Below, in pieces: positions 41,302 through 50,474 of a stretch of 64,000 nucleotides of DNA (positions are counted from its first letter, which is position 1; every line of letters begins with the position of its first letter). The DNA comes from Desulfitobacterium_A nosdiversum. GTDB lineage: Bacteria > Bacillota > Desulfitobacteriia > Desulfitobacteriales > Desulfitobacteriaceae. The translations under genes were made by a program, and so were the position numbers. The stretch is taken from NCBI RefSeq assembly GCF_049860565.1, contig NZ_CP172056.1:1054001-1118000 (forward strand), given 5' to 3'. Under the pieces are notes generated by a model, which saw only the letters and a list, made by a program, of their open reading frames with translations, had not been told where the DNA came from and searched no databases.

Positions 41302-43655
41302 AGGATAGAGTAGAAATAAATCATAATTCGCAGTTAAAGACGAAACAGGTTGGGAAAAGAGCAGCGAAAATCGATGGGATGGCCTTAGTTATAGGAAAAC
41401 CTTTTTATACAGATGATCTGGCAGCAGCTAATGCCTTAATCGTTAAAATCCTGCGCAGCCCGCATGTCTTTGCTCGGATTAAGTCAATTGATACTGCACG
41501 GGCTGAAAAATTAGACGGTGTTGAATGTATTCTAACTTACAAGGATGTACCGAAGACCCGCTTTACCCTTGCAGGACAATCCTATCAGGAGCCATCTCCT
41601 TATGATCGTTTAATTCTTGAGGAACTTGTCCGCTATGTAGGCGATGAAGTCGCGATTATTGCTGCAGTTGATGAAAAGACAGCGGTTAAAGCCATGAACT
41701 TAATTAAAGTTGAGTATGAGGTCTTAGAACCTATACTCAATTTTGAACAAGCAATTGGACATTCCACTGTTGTCCATCCGGAAGAAGACCTGCACTGCAA
41801 CTTTGAAATAGGCATGGTTAAAGAAAAAAACGTCGTGGCAACAGACATCCAGGTTATCGGCGATGTGGATGAGGAATTAGGCAAATGTGCTGTTGTCGCT
41901 GAAGGAGTTTATTATCCCCAAGCCCAAGCACATGCCATGATGGAAACCTATCGTGCGTTCACGTATTTAGATCACTTGGGAAGGCTGGTTGTCGTCAGTT
42001 CGACTCAGGTTCCTTTTCATGTTCGCCGCCATGTAGCGCGCGCACTCGAATTGCCGACGAATAAGGTTCGAGTCATCAAACCGAGAATCGGAGGAGGTTT
42101 CGGGGGAAAACAAACGAGCTCTGGTGATGTGTTTGCAGGAATCGTAACCTTAAAGACGGGTAAGCCGGCCAAGATTATCTATGACCGCCAAGAAACGTTT
42201 ACCAGCACAACCAGCCGCCACGCGATGCGTTTGAAGGTAAGACTGGGAGCCGATGAAGAGGGATATATTCGTGCATTTGATCTTGAAGTTTTATCCGATA
42301 CAGGGGCTTATGGAGAGCATGCTTCTACCGTTTTAGGATGTGTCGGACATTATACCCTGCCGCTTTATAATAAAACCCGAGCCATCCGCTTTAAGGGTCA
42401 AGCTGTTTATACGAACAAAATGCCGGCGGGAGCTTTCCGGGGCTATGGTGCAACTCAGGGGACATTTGCTGTAGAATCAACGGTGAATCGGCTGGCACGC
42501 AAATTAGGAATGGATCCGACCGAGCTTCGGCTTAAAAATATTATTCGTGAAGGGGAAACCTCCCTGCATACGGAGGATTTCCGATTAGGCAGTTCTTCAT
42601 TAGACCGGTGTATTCTTAAAGGGAAAGAGCTTATCAGCTGGAATGAGAGAAATCTGCGCCGCCAAGTTGGGCCTCATAAAGTTCGGGCGCTTGGTATGGC
42701 TGTAACCATGCAGGGTTCTGGAATCGCTCATATTGATACAGCCTCTGCAGAGATTCGCTTAGTGGATGATGGAAGTTTCGTTCTTTTACATGGATCAACG
42801 GATAACGGTATGGGTGCGGATACAATTCTGGCACAGATGGCTGCTGAGGTTTTGGAAACAGAACTTGATAAAATTGTCGTTCATGGTGTGGATACGGATG
42901 TTTCTCCCTATGATCCTGGCGCTTATGCCTCAAGCGGCACTTATGTCAGCGGGACAGCCGTTGTCAAAGCAGCGGAGGATCTCAAAACAAAAATCCTTGA
43001 ACAAGGTGCAAAGTATTTGGAAGTAACAGTTGAAGAGGTTAAACTCATCGAAGATACGGTACGCTGGATTCCGAAAGACTCAGCTAAGAATCTTAAAGAT
43101 GAAGCAAAGCCTAAAGAAATAAGTCTTAAAAAGCTGGCAGAGCTTTCTGTTCTAGGTATGGGAAAACTTCAGCTTGTCGGGCATGCGACATTTGGCGGCG
43201 AAATCTCCCCGCCGCCGTATATTGCCGGATTTGCTGAAGTTGAAGTTGATCAGGAAACGGGTAAAGTTGATCTTATTCAATATGTTGCGGTTGTCGATTG
43301 CGGAACCGTAATTAACCCAAGCCTAGCACGGATTCAAGCGGAAGGCGGGGTTGTTCAAGGGATTGGCATGGCTCTTTTTGAGGATGTTAAGTATACCGAT
43401 GAAGGGAGAATGCAAACGGATTCGTTTATGCAATACAAAATTCCCACCCGTAAAGATATCGGTACCGTAAGAATTGCCTTTGAAGAAAGTTATGAGCCGT
43501 CAGGACCCTTTGGTGCGAAATCGGTAGGTGAGGTCGTAGCAAATACACCGGCCCCTGCGATTGCTGATGCTGTATATAATGCTGTTGGTGTAAGCATTAC
43601 TCATCTTCCGATTACCCCGGAAAAGGTATTTATGGGAATGTTAGAACAAAAATAG
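41298..43655 (+). CDS. xanthine dehydrogenase-type molybdenum-binding subunit
   Basis: This 785-residue catalytic subunit binds the molybdopterin cofactor and hydroxylates a heterocyclic substrate, most likely xanthine or hypoxanthine given the purine context. The start region GKRAAKIDGMALVIGKPFYTDDL, IGGGFGGKQ, RGYGATQGTFAVES and the C-terminal GAKSVGEVVANTPAPAIADA are the conserved Mo-site blocks; the last contains the catalytic Glu. ATG at 41298 (overlapping the previous stop) is chosen over the frame's earlier 41229 codon, which lies within the Fe-S gene. Selenium dependence is suggested only by yqeC. A strong terminator follows. Confidence 0.93.
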   Translation: MKDRVEINHNSQLKTKQVGKRAAKIDGMALVIGKPFYTDDLAAANALIVKILRSPHVFARIKSIDTARAEKLDGVECILTYKDVPKTRFTLAGQSYQEPSPYDRLILEELVRYVGDEVAIIAAVDEKTAVKAMNLIKVEYEVLEPILNFEQAIGHSTVVHPEEDLHCNFEIGMVKEKNVVATDIQVIGDVDEELGKCAVVAEGVYYPQAQAHAMMETYRAFTYLDHLGRLVVVSSTQVPFHVRRHVARALELPTNKVRVIKPRIGGGFGGKQTSSGDVFAGIVTLKTGKPAKIIYDRQETFTSTTSRHAMRLKVRLGADEEGYIRAFDLEVLSDTGAYGEHASTVLGCVGHYTLPLYNKTRAIRFKGQAVYTNKMPAGAFRGYGATQGTFAVESTVNRLARKLGMDPTELRLKNIIREGETSLHTEDFRLGSSSLDRCILKGKELISWNERNLRRQVGPHKVRALGMAVTMQGSGIAHIDTASAEIRLVDDGSFVLLHGSTDNGMGADTILAQMAAEVLETELDKIVVHGVDTDVSPYDPGAYASSGTYVSGTAVVKAAEDLKTKILEQGAKYLEVTVEEVKLIEDTVRWIPKDSAKNLKDEAKPKEISLKKLAELSVLGMGKLQLVGHATFGGEISPPPYIAGFAEVEVDQETGKVDLIQYVAVVDCGTVINPSLARIQAEGGVVQGIGMALFEDVKYTDEGRMQTDSFMQYKIPTRKDIGTVRIAFEESYEPSGPFGAKSVGEVVANTPAPAIADAVYNAVGVSITHLPITPEKVFMGMLEQK

Positions 43656-43680
43656 AGATGACAGAGAAACTTGTAGTAGG

Positions 43681-43719
43681 AATCTCAGCCCGTTTGTTTG
43701 GGCTGAGATTCTTTTTTTG
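43681..43719 (+). terminator. intrinsic terminator after the molybdenum hydroxylase cluster
   Basis: AATCTCAGCCC (43681-43691) pairs exactly with GGGCTGAGATT (43700-43710), followed by CTTTTTTTG. Confidence 0.92.
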
Positions 43720-43864
43720 TTGTATTAAGTCTTAATTAAGTCAATTCCACAAGAAGGAAGTATACCCAACAACCTCCTATTGGTCGAGAAGTTGTTAGAT
43801 GTTATGCTTGGACTAGCTCAAAGAGAAAATTTGCACAAATTCAAATAACACAGGAGTTGATTTA

Positions 43865-44314
43865 ATGAAAAAGAAATTAATACTTTTAATTACAATAGTT
43901 TTAACGGGAATTCTTGGCCTTGCTCCAGCTGCTCAGGCAGTAACTCCAAGTCAGGCTAATACAATTATTTCAAGGGCTGAAACGTATATTGGAACTCCTT
44001 ACCTTTGGGGCGGAACAACATATCGAGGAATCGACTGTTCAGCATTTACACAAAATGCGTTTCGCGCTGCAGGAATTACGCTTCCCAGAACAACCAGACA
44101 GCAAGCTTGGGCCGGAGTCCATGTTGATGCGAAAAACCTGAAACCAGGTGATATTGTATTCTTTAGCTTTACTTCAGATCATCGGGTCAGCCATGTTGGA
44201 ATTTATATTGGAAATCAGAAATTTATCAATGCGACCTCAAGCAAAGGAGTGACCATTTCAACGTTCAATTCCTACTGGTGGCAGCATTACGTCGGAGCAA
44301 GGAGAGTTTATTAA
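43865..44314 (+). CDS. secreted NlpC/P60 family peptidoglycan endopeptidase
   Basis: This 149-residue protein has a signal peptide (about residues 1-25, ending AQA) and then a single NlpC/P60 domain. The catalytic Cys is in GIDCSAFTQ and the His in RVSHVGIYIG; the third polar residue is probably the His or Asn of the FINATSS region. Such enzymes cut D-gamma-glutamyl-meso-diaminopimelate bonds in peptidoglycan during growth or sporulation. No cell-wall-binding repeats are present, so it is a minimal form. CAGGAG precedes the ATG. It is a single gene with terminators on both sides. Confidence 0.92.
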   Translation: MKKKLILLITIVLTGILGLAPAAQAVTPSQANTIISRAETYIGTPYLWGGTTYRGIDCSAFTQNAFRAAGITLPRTTRQQAWAGVHVDAKNLKPGDIVFFSFTSDHRVSHVGIYIGNQKFINATSSKGVTISTFNSYWWQHYVGARRVY

Positions 44315-44408
44315 AAATGTGAGCAAAAACTTTAAAAAGGTTAAGATAAAAATCGAATGAGGATTTAAATACGTTTAACAAGATAAAGTTTCGAAAAAAG
44401 CCTTTTTT

Positions 44409-44454
44409 AAAAGCTGGAGCCAAGTAAGTTTGGTTTCAGCTTTTAAATATTTTT
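44409..44454 (+). terminator. intrinsic terminator after the NlpC/P60 gene
   Basis: AAAAGCTGGAGCCA (44409-44422) pairs with TGGTTTCAGCTTTT (44430-44443; one G-U and one mismatch), followed by an AT-rich tail ending in TTTTT. Confidence 0.75.
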
Positions 44455-44482
44455 GCAATATAAATTTTCTCTTTTACAATGG

Positions 44483-44548
44483 TGTGCTTTTTATCACACT
44501 AAAAGGAACGTTGCGGTCACGTTTTTATCCTATAAACTTCAGTATAAT
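44483..44548 (+). promoter_or_regulatory. CRP/FNR-type site and promoter upstream of hcp
   Basis: TGTGCTTTTTATCACA (44483-44498) is a near-perfect TGTGA-N6-TCACA palindrome, with a further matching base on each side. The -10 box TATAAT is at 44543-44548, and no good -35 is visible at the expected distance. The site centre lies about 64 bp before the likely transcription start, a usual position for activation by this protein family. A regulator such as HcpR, which senses nitrosative stress in anaerobes, is a candidate. Confidence 0.55.
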
Positions 44549-44623
44549 GAACCTGCAACAATGAATAAAACAACCTTTACCTTTAGGGAAAACATTAAAG
44601 ATTAAATTAGGAGGTTTTAAAAA

Positions 44624-46273
44624 ATGAGTATGTTCTGCTACCAATGCCAAGAGACAGCGAAAGGAACCGGGTGCAGCATTAAAGGAGTATGCGGGAAAAC
44701 CGAAGCTGTCGCCAATCTGCAAGATTTGCTTGTTTTCGTTTTAAAAGGAATTTCAATTTATGCAGTGCAAGCCCGTGAGCTTGGAATCGTTCGTCAAGAT
44801 ATTGACCAATTTATTATGGAGAGTTTGTTTGCAACAATTACCAATGCCAATTTTGACAAGGCGCGTTTCGTAGAGCTAATCCGTAAAGGCCTGTCTTTGC
44901 GAGAAGAAATGAAACAGGAAATTTTGAAGGCGGGTGGAGTTATTCCTGCTAACCTTCATGAATCTGCGACCTGGACAGCTGCGACTGTTGAAGAATTTGA
45001 ACAAAAGGCAGCTAAAGTCGGTGTTTTAGCTACGGAGAATCAAGATGTCCGTTCTTTACGAGAACTTTTGACGTATGGTTTGAAGGGAATGGCTGCCTAT
45101 TTAGAGCATGCGGTTACCTTAGGTTATCATGATCCCAGCATCTTCGGTTTTATGGAAAAAGGTCTCGCGGCCGTTACGAATGACAGCCTATCAGCAGATG
45201 AACTTGTTGCTTTGGTGCTTGAAGCCGGAAAATATGGAGTTGAGGTCATGGCTTTGCTGGATAAAGCCAATACTTCAACTTATGGAACACCGGAAGTGAC
45301 AAAAGTAAATATCGGTGTTCGCAACAACCCGGGTATTTTGATCAGCGGTCACGATCTTAAAGACCTGGAAGAACTCTTGAAGCAAACAGAAGGAACAGGG
45401 GTAGATGTATATACCCATGGTGAAATGCTTCCTGCTCACTACTATCCCGCCTTTAAAAAATATCCTCACTTTGTCGGAAACTATGGCAATGCTTGGTGGA
45501 AACAAGATAAAGAGTTTGACTCCTTTAATGGACCGATTTTTTTAACCACAAACTGCTTAATTCCTCCCAAGGATTCCTATAAAGGACGTCTGTTTACGAC
45601 GGGTGTTGTAGGCTACGAAGGGGTGCAGCATATCCCTGAGCGTAAAAATGGCCAAGCCAAGGACTTCTCTGCTCTAATTGAGCTCGCGAAAAAATGTCCG
45701 GCCCCAACAGAGATTGAAACAGGGGAAATCGTCGGCGGATTTGCTCATGATCAAATCCTCGCGGTTGCCGATAAAGTTGTTGAAGCAGTCAAGAGCGGAG
45801 CGATTAAACGTTTCTTCGTAATGGCTGGATGTGACGGACGTATGAAGAGCCGTGACTATTATACGGAATTTGCCAAAGTTCTCCCAGCCGATACAGTGAT
45901 TCTGACTGCGGGCTGTGCTAAATATAAATATAATAAACTTGACCTAGGTGACATCGGCGGGATTCCCAGAGTCCTTGATGCAGGTCAATGCAATGACTCC
46001 TATTCCTTAGCTGTGACGGCACTTAAGTTAAAAGAAGTTTTTGGCTTAGAAGATATCAATGATCTGCCCATCTCCTATAATATTGCCTGGTATGAGCAAA
46101 AGGCTGTTATCGTTCTCCTGGCTCTTCTTCACCTGGGTGTGAAAAATATTCATCTAGGACCAACCTTGCCCGGTTTCCTTTCTCCAAATGTTGCTAAAGT
46201 TCTTGTTGAAAATTTCGGTATCGGCGGAATTACCAATGTTGAAGATGATCTAAAAATGTTCATGGGTGCATAA
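44624..46273 (+). CDS. hcp: hydroxylamine reductase / hybrid cluster protein Hcp
   Basis: Hcp reduces hydroxylamine and acts on nitric oxide in anaerobes. The N-terminal cysteines C5-x2-C8-x8-C17-x5-C23 (MFCYQCQETAKGTGC) bind the 4Fe-4S cluster. The hybrid cluster ligands are in GHDLKDLEEL, THGEMLPAHYYPAF, NCLIPP, GCDGRMKSRDYYTEF, ILTAGCAKYKYN and LDAGQCNDSYS. At 549 residues it is of the usual anaerobe class. AGGAGG precedes the ATG. No hcr reductase gene is adjacent. Expression is probably controlled through the CRP/FNR-type site upstream. Confidence 0.96.
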   Translation: MSMFCYQCQETAKGTGCSIKGVCGKTEAVANLQDLLVFVLKGISIYAVQARELGIVRQDIDQFIMESLFATITNANFDKARFVELIRKGLSLREEMKQEILKAGGVIPANLHESATWTAATVEEFEQKAAKVGVLATENQDVRSLRELLTYGLKGMAAYLEHAVTLGYHDPSIFGFMEKGLAAVTNDSLSADELVALVLEAGKYGVEVMALLDKANTSTYGTPEVTKVNIGVRNNPGILISGHDLKDLEELLKQTEGTGVDVYTHGEMLPAHYYPAFKKYPHFVGNYGNAWWKQDKEFDSFNGPIFLTTNCLIPPKDSYKGRLFTTGVVGYEGVQHIPERKNGQAKDFSALIELAKKCPAPTEIETGEIVGGFAHDQILAVADKVVEAVKSGAIKRFFVMAGCDGRMKSRDYYTEFAKVLPADTVILTAGCAKYKYNKLDLGDIGGIPRVLDAGQCNDSYSLAVTALKLKEVFGLEDINDLPISYNIAWYEQKAVIVLLALLHLGVKNIHLGPTLPGFLSPNVAKVLVENFGIGGITNVEDDLKMFMGA

Positions 46274-46311
46274 GAAAAGGAAATCCGTTCTGGGACAATC
46301 CCTAATATAGG

Positions 46312-46345
46312 TAAAGGCGGCCTTCGTAATGAGGCCGCCTTTTTC
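46312..46345 (+). terminator. intrinsic terminator after hcp
   Basis: AAGGCGGCC (46313-46322 region) pairs with GGCCGCCTT (46333-46341), followed by TTT. Confidence 0.85.
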
Positions 46346-46485
46346 CATAATGTTTTTCAAAACCTTTATTTAAGGTTTAAGTTTTAAGAATTAGAATTTT
46401 TTAATTGAAGTATTGAACTTAATCTAATTGAAGGAGTATGATATTCATTATAAGTTCGTTATATTTTTGAGAGGGAGTCCCAGTT

Positions 46486-47685
46486 ATGCCGCTTTGGAAA
46501 CGCAATCTTTGGGTTTGTTGGTTTGGTTCTTTTGCGACAGGAGCCGGTTTGAGCCTTGTCCTGCCGTTTTTACCGCTCTATATAGAAATTCTAGGGGTAC
46601 ATGATGTAGGTGCTATCGAACAATGGTCGGGAGTTGCTTTTGGGGCAACCTTTATCCTGGCAGCCGTCGTATCTCCGCTATGGGGCAAGCTTGCCGATCA
46701 ATATGGTCGAAAAGTTATGCTTTTACGGGCGAGTTTAGGAATGGCTATCGTTATGACATTGATGGGCTTCGCCCAAAATGTCTATCAACTGGTGGCTTTG
46801 CGCCTTCTGATGGGGGCAGTCTCCGGATATATTTCAGCATCAATTACACTTGTAGCAACTCAAACCCCTAAAGAACATTCGGGTTGGGCTTTGGGGACCC
46901 TGTCTACGGGAATGGTTAGTGGGAATTTATTGGGACCGCTCCTTGGAGGATGGTTGTCTGAAGTTATTGGCTTACGCCACGTGTTTTTCGTGACCGGATT
47001 TCTTCTCTTCATGGCTTTTGTAGTTTCTTACTTACTGATTAAAGAGAAATTTAATCCTCAGAAAAGCGTCAATCTAAGCTATAAAGAAGTTTGGAGCAAG
47101 ATTAAAAATCCGAAGGCTCTAATTGCGATGTTTGTGACATCCTTAATGATTCAATTAGCGAATCTGTCCATCGAACCGATTATCACTGTTTATATTAAAC
47201 AACTTCTTCAGGATGCAACTCATATAGCGTTAATTTCTGGCTTTGTTGTTTCAGCTTCAGGGCTTGCAAACGTTTTATGTGCTTCACGGCTCGGAAAGAT
47301 GTCGGATCAAAAAGGACCGGATAAGGTCCTTTTGTTTTCCCTTTTGCTTGCAGCTTTGGTTATCATTCCTCAGGCTTATGTTCAAAACCCTTGGCAGCTG
47401 ATGGGACTCCGCTTTTTATTAGGAATTGCTACAGCGGGGATGCTGCCTGCTGTAAACGCACTGATTAAGAAGAGCGTCCCAAGTTCTGTTTCAGGCCGGG
47501 TTTTTGGGTATAATCAATCTGCTCAATATCTCGGAAATGTTACAGGTCCTCTGATGGGTGGACAGATTGCGGCAAGCTATGGTATCCATTACGTATTTTT
47601 CTTTACAGCAGCTCTTCTTATCATAAATGCACTTTGGGTTTATCGAATAGAGAAGATGATTATTGTAAAAGTTCCTTTAAAGTGA
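46486..47685 (+). CDS. MFS transporter, multidrug-efflux type
   Basis: This 399-residue protein has twelve predicted transmembrane helices of the drug:proton antiporter class. The loop 2-3 signature is GKLADQYGRKVMLLRA (residues about 67-82), with the antiporter motif GNLLGPLLGGWL after helix five. FLPLYIEILG near residue 26 and GRVFGYNQSAQYLGNVTGPL in helix 11 resemble MdtG/YfnC-type exporters. The substrate is unknown. AGAGGGAG precedes the ATG. The 3' end overlaps the convergent deacetylase gene by 26 bp. Confidence 0.88.
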   Translation: MPLWKRNLWVCWFGSFATGAGLSLVLPFLPLYIEILGVHDVGAIEQWSGVAFGATFILAAVVSPLWGKLADQYGRKVMLLRASLGMAIVMTLMGFAQNVYQLVALRLLMGAVSGYISASITLVATQTPKEHSGWALGTLSTGMVSGNLLGPLLGGWLSEVIGLRHVFFVTGFLLFMAFVVSYLLIKEKFNPQKSVNLSYKEVWSKIKNPKALIAMFVTSLMIQLANLSIEPIITVYIKQLLQDATHIALISGFVVSASGLANVLCASRLGKMSDQKGPDKVLLFSLLLAALVIIPQAYVQNPWQLMGLRFLLGIATAGMLPAVNALIKKSVPSSVSGRVFGYNQSAQYLGNVTGPLMGGQIAASYGIHYVFFFTAALLIINALWVYRIEKMIIVKVPLK

Positions 47686-48568
47686 CGATTTTATAGCCTT
47701 TTGCCTGCAGCCCTTCGATAATCGCGGGCAAAGCTTCAGCTGTTGCTTGTTTATCTCCATTACTATGCATAAGGATGATTTCACCGGGTCTTACATTAAG
47801 AAGAACATTTTGAACAATGTTCTCTTTTTCTTTTTGCGACCAATCAAGAGTATCGGTTGACCAAATGATCAGCTTTTGGCCTCTGGCTTTAGCAACGTTT
47901 AGAACTTGATCGGTAACAATCCCATAAGGAGGACGAATAAATTCAGGGGTAGAACCCGTGAGTGTTTTAAGAAGTGTGTCTGTTTGATCAAGTTCATGGG
48001 TTATGAAGGCTTCGCTTTTTTGGGTAAACTGAGGATGACTATAACTATGGTTTAAGACAAGATTCCCTTCATTAAAAGCTCGCTTGACTATGGCCGGGTA
48101 GGCTTTAGCGTTTTGCCCGATAAAGAAAAAGTTAGCGTTGACATGATAGCGGCTAAGCGTATCCAGAATCTTGGGAGTAACAGAACCATCCGGGCCGTCG
48201 TCAAAGGTTAAAGCAACTTTTTTCTCAGAGGTTGGACCGTTAAGAAAGACCCAGTCAGGATTGGCTTTCGCAATTTGTGCAATTTCCTGCCGCCATTTTT
48301 GCATCGAGTTCAATTCTTGTGAAGTCAGTTTGCGGGACTGTCCCAAAATTTCAAGAACTGAAGGGTTAGAAGGAGAAACAGGTTCAGAAGAATTTGTAAG
48401 AACTTCTGACGAAGAAGTGCTGCCTTGTGAAGCCATATCACTTGAGGATGCTGAAGGGGATGAATTGTTGTCTCTCTGAAAATAGTGATGTGAAGATGCA
48501 TAAGCCCCGAAGCTGGTTAAGATTAAAAGGCTCCCGAGAAGTAAAAAGATGGTTCTTTTTGAAGGCAT
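47660..48568 (-). CDS. membrane-anchored polysaccharide deacetylase (NodB domain)
   Basis: This 302-residue protein has an N-terminal signal anchor (about residues 5-22), a Ser-rich linker to about residue 70, then a NodB deacetylase domain. The catalytic motifs are TFDDGPDG (metal-binding Asp-Asp), HSYSHPQF (HSxxH), RPPYG and ILMHSNGDKQ. Substrates of such enzymes are N-acetyl groups of peptidoglycan or chitin-like glycans; the family includes spore cortex and vegetative forms. ATG at 48568 follows AAGGAG with 9-nt spacing, and is preferred over a TTG three codons earlier. Confidence 0.9.
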   Translation of the reverse strand: MPSKRTIFLLLGSLLILTSFGAYASSHHYFQRDNNSSPSASSSDMASQGSTSSSEVLTNSSEPVSPSNPSVLEILGQSRKLTSQELNSMQKWRQEIAQIAKANPDWVFLNGPTSEKKVALTFDDGPDGSVTPKILDTLSRYHVNANFFFIGQNAKAYPAIVKRAFNEGNLVLNHSYSHPQFTQKSEAFITHELDQTDTLLKTLTGSTPEFIRPPYGIVTDQVLNVAKARGQKLIIWSTDTLDWSQKEKENIVQNVLLNVRPGEIILMHSNGDKQATAEALPAIIEGLQAKGYKIVTLKELLQ

Positions 48569-48714
48569 ATATATCAACTCCTTATGCTTTATTTATAATA
48601 AACTTACCACTTAAAGAACCTAAATTAGAACAAGTATATATTACAGGTTTTGGCGAAAGGATTTTGAAGAAAAAGGTTGACTCAGAGCAAAATCAACAGG
48701 ATGGAGAGTTCGAA

Positions 48715-50085
48715 ATGAATCAATATGATGAGATCTTAAGCAGGCAGCGTAGTTTCTTTGCAACGGGGGTTACGCAAAGGGCAAGTTTTCGAATAGAGCA
48801 GCTTCGAAAGCTAAAAAAAGCAATACGAGACTATGAACCAGCAATTATAGAAGCTTTGCGGCAAGATCTTAATAAATCAGAACTTGATGCTTATTCTACA
48901 GAAATCGGTATTCTTTACAAAGAAATAAACAATTTTATTAAACACTTAAATTCTTGGGTGAAACCTACCCGCGTAAAAACTGCGCTTACGCATATCGGAT
49001 CGCAAAGTTTTATTTACGCGGAGCCCTATGGGGTTGTGCTTATTATTTCTCCCTGGAACTATCCTTTTCAATTGGCAATTGCTCCGCTTATTGGTGCGAT
49101 AGCAGCCGGAAATTGTGCGATCATTAAACCCTCCGAATTAAGTCAGCATGTTTCCGGGGTTATATCAGAGATGCTGACTGTCTGCTTCCCCGGCGATTAT
49201 TTATTGGCGGTCGAAGGCGGAGCAGAGACCAGTACGGAACTGCTAAATCTTAAGTTTGATAAGATCTTTTTTACGGGCAGTGTTGCTGTGGGAAAAATCG
49301 TCATGCAAGCTGCAGCAAAATATCTCATTCCAGTAACACTGGAGCTTGGAGGGAAAAGCCCCTGTATTGTACATAAGGATGCGAATCTAGATTTAGCGGC
49401 TAAACGCATCGTTTGGGGTAAATTCTTGAATTCAGGCCAAACCTGTATTGCCCCGGATTATCTTTGGGTTCAAAAAGAGGTTAAAGAGGAATTAATCGAG
49501 CGGATGAAGGGCTGCATCCATGAATATTATGGTCAGAATATCGTTCAAAGTAGAGATTTCACCCAAATTATCAACGAAAAGCATTTCCAAAGACTTTTAT
49601 TGTATCTTAAGCAAGCTCGCATATTGGTAGGAGGGGGATATAACGAGAAGCGCCGATTGATTGAGCCGACGATTATTGATTCAGTGGATTGGAAGAACCC
49701 TGTGCTGCAAGAAGAGATTTTCGGGCCGATTCTACCTGTATTGGAGTATCAGGAACTTTCAGAGGTAATCAAAGGTGTTAATGAACACGAAAAACCTTTG
49801 GCGCTTTATTTTTTCTCGGAAAAAAGAGAGCTTCAAGATCAAATCCTTAAGGAAGTATCTTTTGGCGGCGGATGTATCAATGACACGATGATGCATATTG
49901 TTACTCCTTACCTTCCTTTCGGCGGGGTTGGCAACAGCGGGATGGGTGCTTATCATGGGAAAAAGAGCTTTGAAGCCTTTTCTCATCAAAAAAGTGTATT
50001 GCATCAAACCACTCTTTTTGATCTGCCTGTGCGCTATCCTTCATTTAAGTATGCTTTACAGATGATTCGATTTCTCATGAAATAA
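48715..50085 (+). CDS. NAD(P)-dependent aldehyde dehydrogenase (class 3-like)
   Basis: This 456-residue enzyme oxidises aldehydes to acids. Conserved elements are IISPWNYPFQLAIAPLIGA, the NAD-site FFTGSVAVGK, catalytic Glu in LELGGKSP, nucleophile Cys in NSGQTCIAPDY and PVLEYQELSEVI, with PFGGVGNSGMGAYHGKKSFE near the C-terminus. The short length and the terminal hydrophobic stretch (SFKYALQMIRFLMK) resemble YwdH/class 3 enzymes that act on long-chain aldehydes. ATG at 48715 follows GGAGAG; the frame is open from 48427, but that part overlaps the divergent deacetylase gene and shows no family similarity. Confidence 0.92.
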   Translation: MNQYDEILSRQRSFFATGVTQRASFRIEQLRKLKKAIRDYEPAIIEALRQDLNKSELDAYSTEIGILYKEINNFIKHLNSWVKPTRVKTALTHIGSQSFIYAEPYGVVLIISPWNYPFQLAIAPLIGAIAAGNCAIIKPSELSQHVSGVISEMLTVCFPGDYLLAVEGGAETSTELLNLKFDKIFFTGSVAVGKIVMQAAAKYLIPVTLELGGKSPCIVHKDANLDLAAKRIVWGKFLNSGQTCIAPDYLWVQKEVKEELIERMKGCIHEYYGQNIVQSRDFTQIINEKHFQRLLLYLKQARILVGGGYNEKRRLIEPTIIDSVDWKNPVLQEEIFGPILPVLEYQELSEVIKGVNEHEKPLALYFFSEKRELQDQILKEVSFGGGCINDTMMHIVTPYLPFGGVGNSGMGAYHGKKSFEAFSHQKSVLHQTTLFDLPVRYPSFKYALQMIRFLMK

Positions 50086-50135
50086 CGGCTCACATTCCTT
50101 TGAGTCAGAGCATATAAAATATCAAGTTCCATTTT

Positions 50136-50238
50136 AGCACTCTTTCCGGCAGTAAAAACTATGTATAGAATCAAGAGAAGTCTCATCTTAGAAATTCTTT
50201 CTTCATTCTTGTCTTAATCTTGAAACGGAAAGAGTGCT
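50136..50238. repeat. long-range inverted repeat downstream of the aldehyde dehydrogenase
   Basis: AGCACTCTTTCCG (50136-50148) and its exact reverse complement CGGAAAGAGTGCT (50226-50238) enclose 77 bp with no reading frame. The structure could be part of the 3' untranslated region or a small RNA. Nothing else recognisable lies in 50086-50302 except the hairpin at 50267. Confidence 0.45.
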
Positions 50239-50266
50239 GAATGGAGCTCTAATGTTGATGGGAGAA

Positions 50267-50298
50267 GTTCCCGGGCTATAAGCCCGGGAACGTTATTT
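50267..50298. terminator. strong hairpin between aldehyde dehydrogenase and the micropeptide genes
   Basis: GTTCCCGGGCT (50267-50277) and AGCCCGGGAAC (50281-50291) form a perfect 11-bp stem with a short loop. Plus-strand tail is GTTATTTT; on the minus strand the tail is weaker. It lies between convergent transcription units. Confidence 0.7.
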
Positions 50299-50302
50299 TA
50301 AC

Positions 50303-50413
50303 TTAGAAGATAACAGCCAATGCAATTAAAATCAAAATCGCGATAGCGATGATCCCAGCGCCAATTCCAACACCAGCTCCAACTCCAACTCCACAGCAGC
50401 CGTAACCGTACAT
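50303..50413 (-). CDS. YjcZ-like sporulation micropeptide (36 aa)
   Basis: A 36-codon frame starting MYGYGCCGVGVGAG and ending in a single hydrophobic helix (IIAIAILILIALAVIF). The Gly/Cys-rich head and single membrane helix match the YjcZ family of short sporulation proteins. A strong GGAGGTG lies 6-7 nt upstream of the ATG. A second paralogue is next to it. Function is unknown; such proteins are thought to reside in spore membranes or coat. Confidence 0.8.
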   Translation of the reverse strand: MYGYGCCGVGVGAGVGIGAGIIAIAILILIALAVIF

Positions 50414-50474
50414 TTTTTTCACCTCCGGTAGAGTGTTTGACAATAAATAAATGATATCAGTCGTCCTTATAATC

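Noticed and set aside
48427..48714. 96-codon extension of the aldehyde dehydrogenase
   Set aside because: It runs antisense into the divergent deacetylase gene and has no family similarity; a good start exists at 48715.
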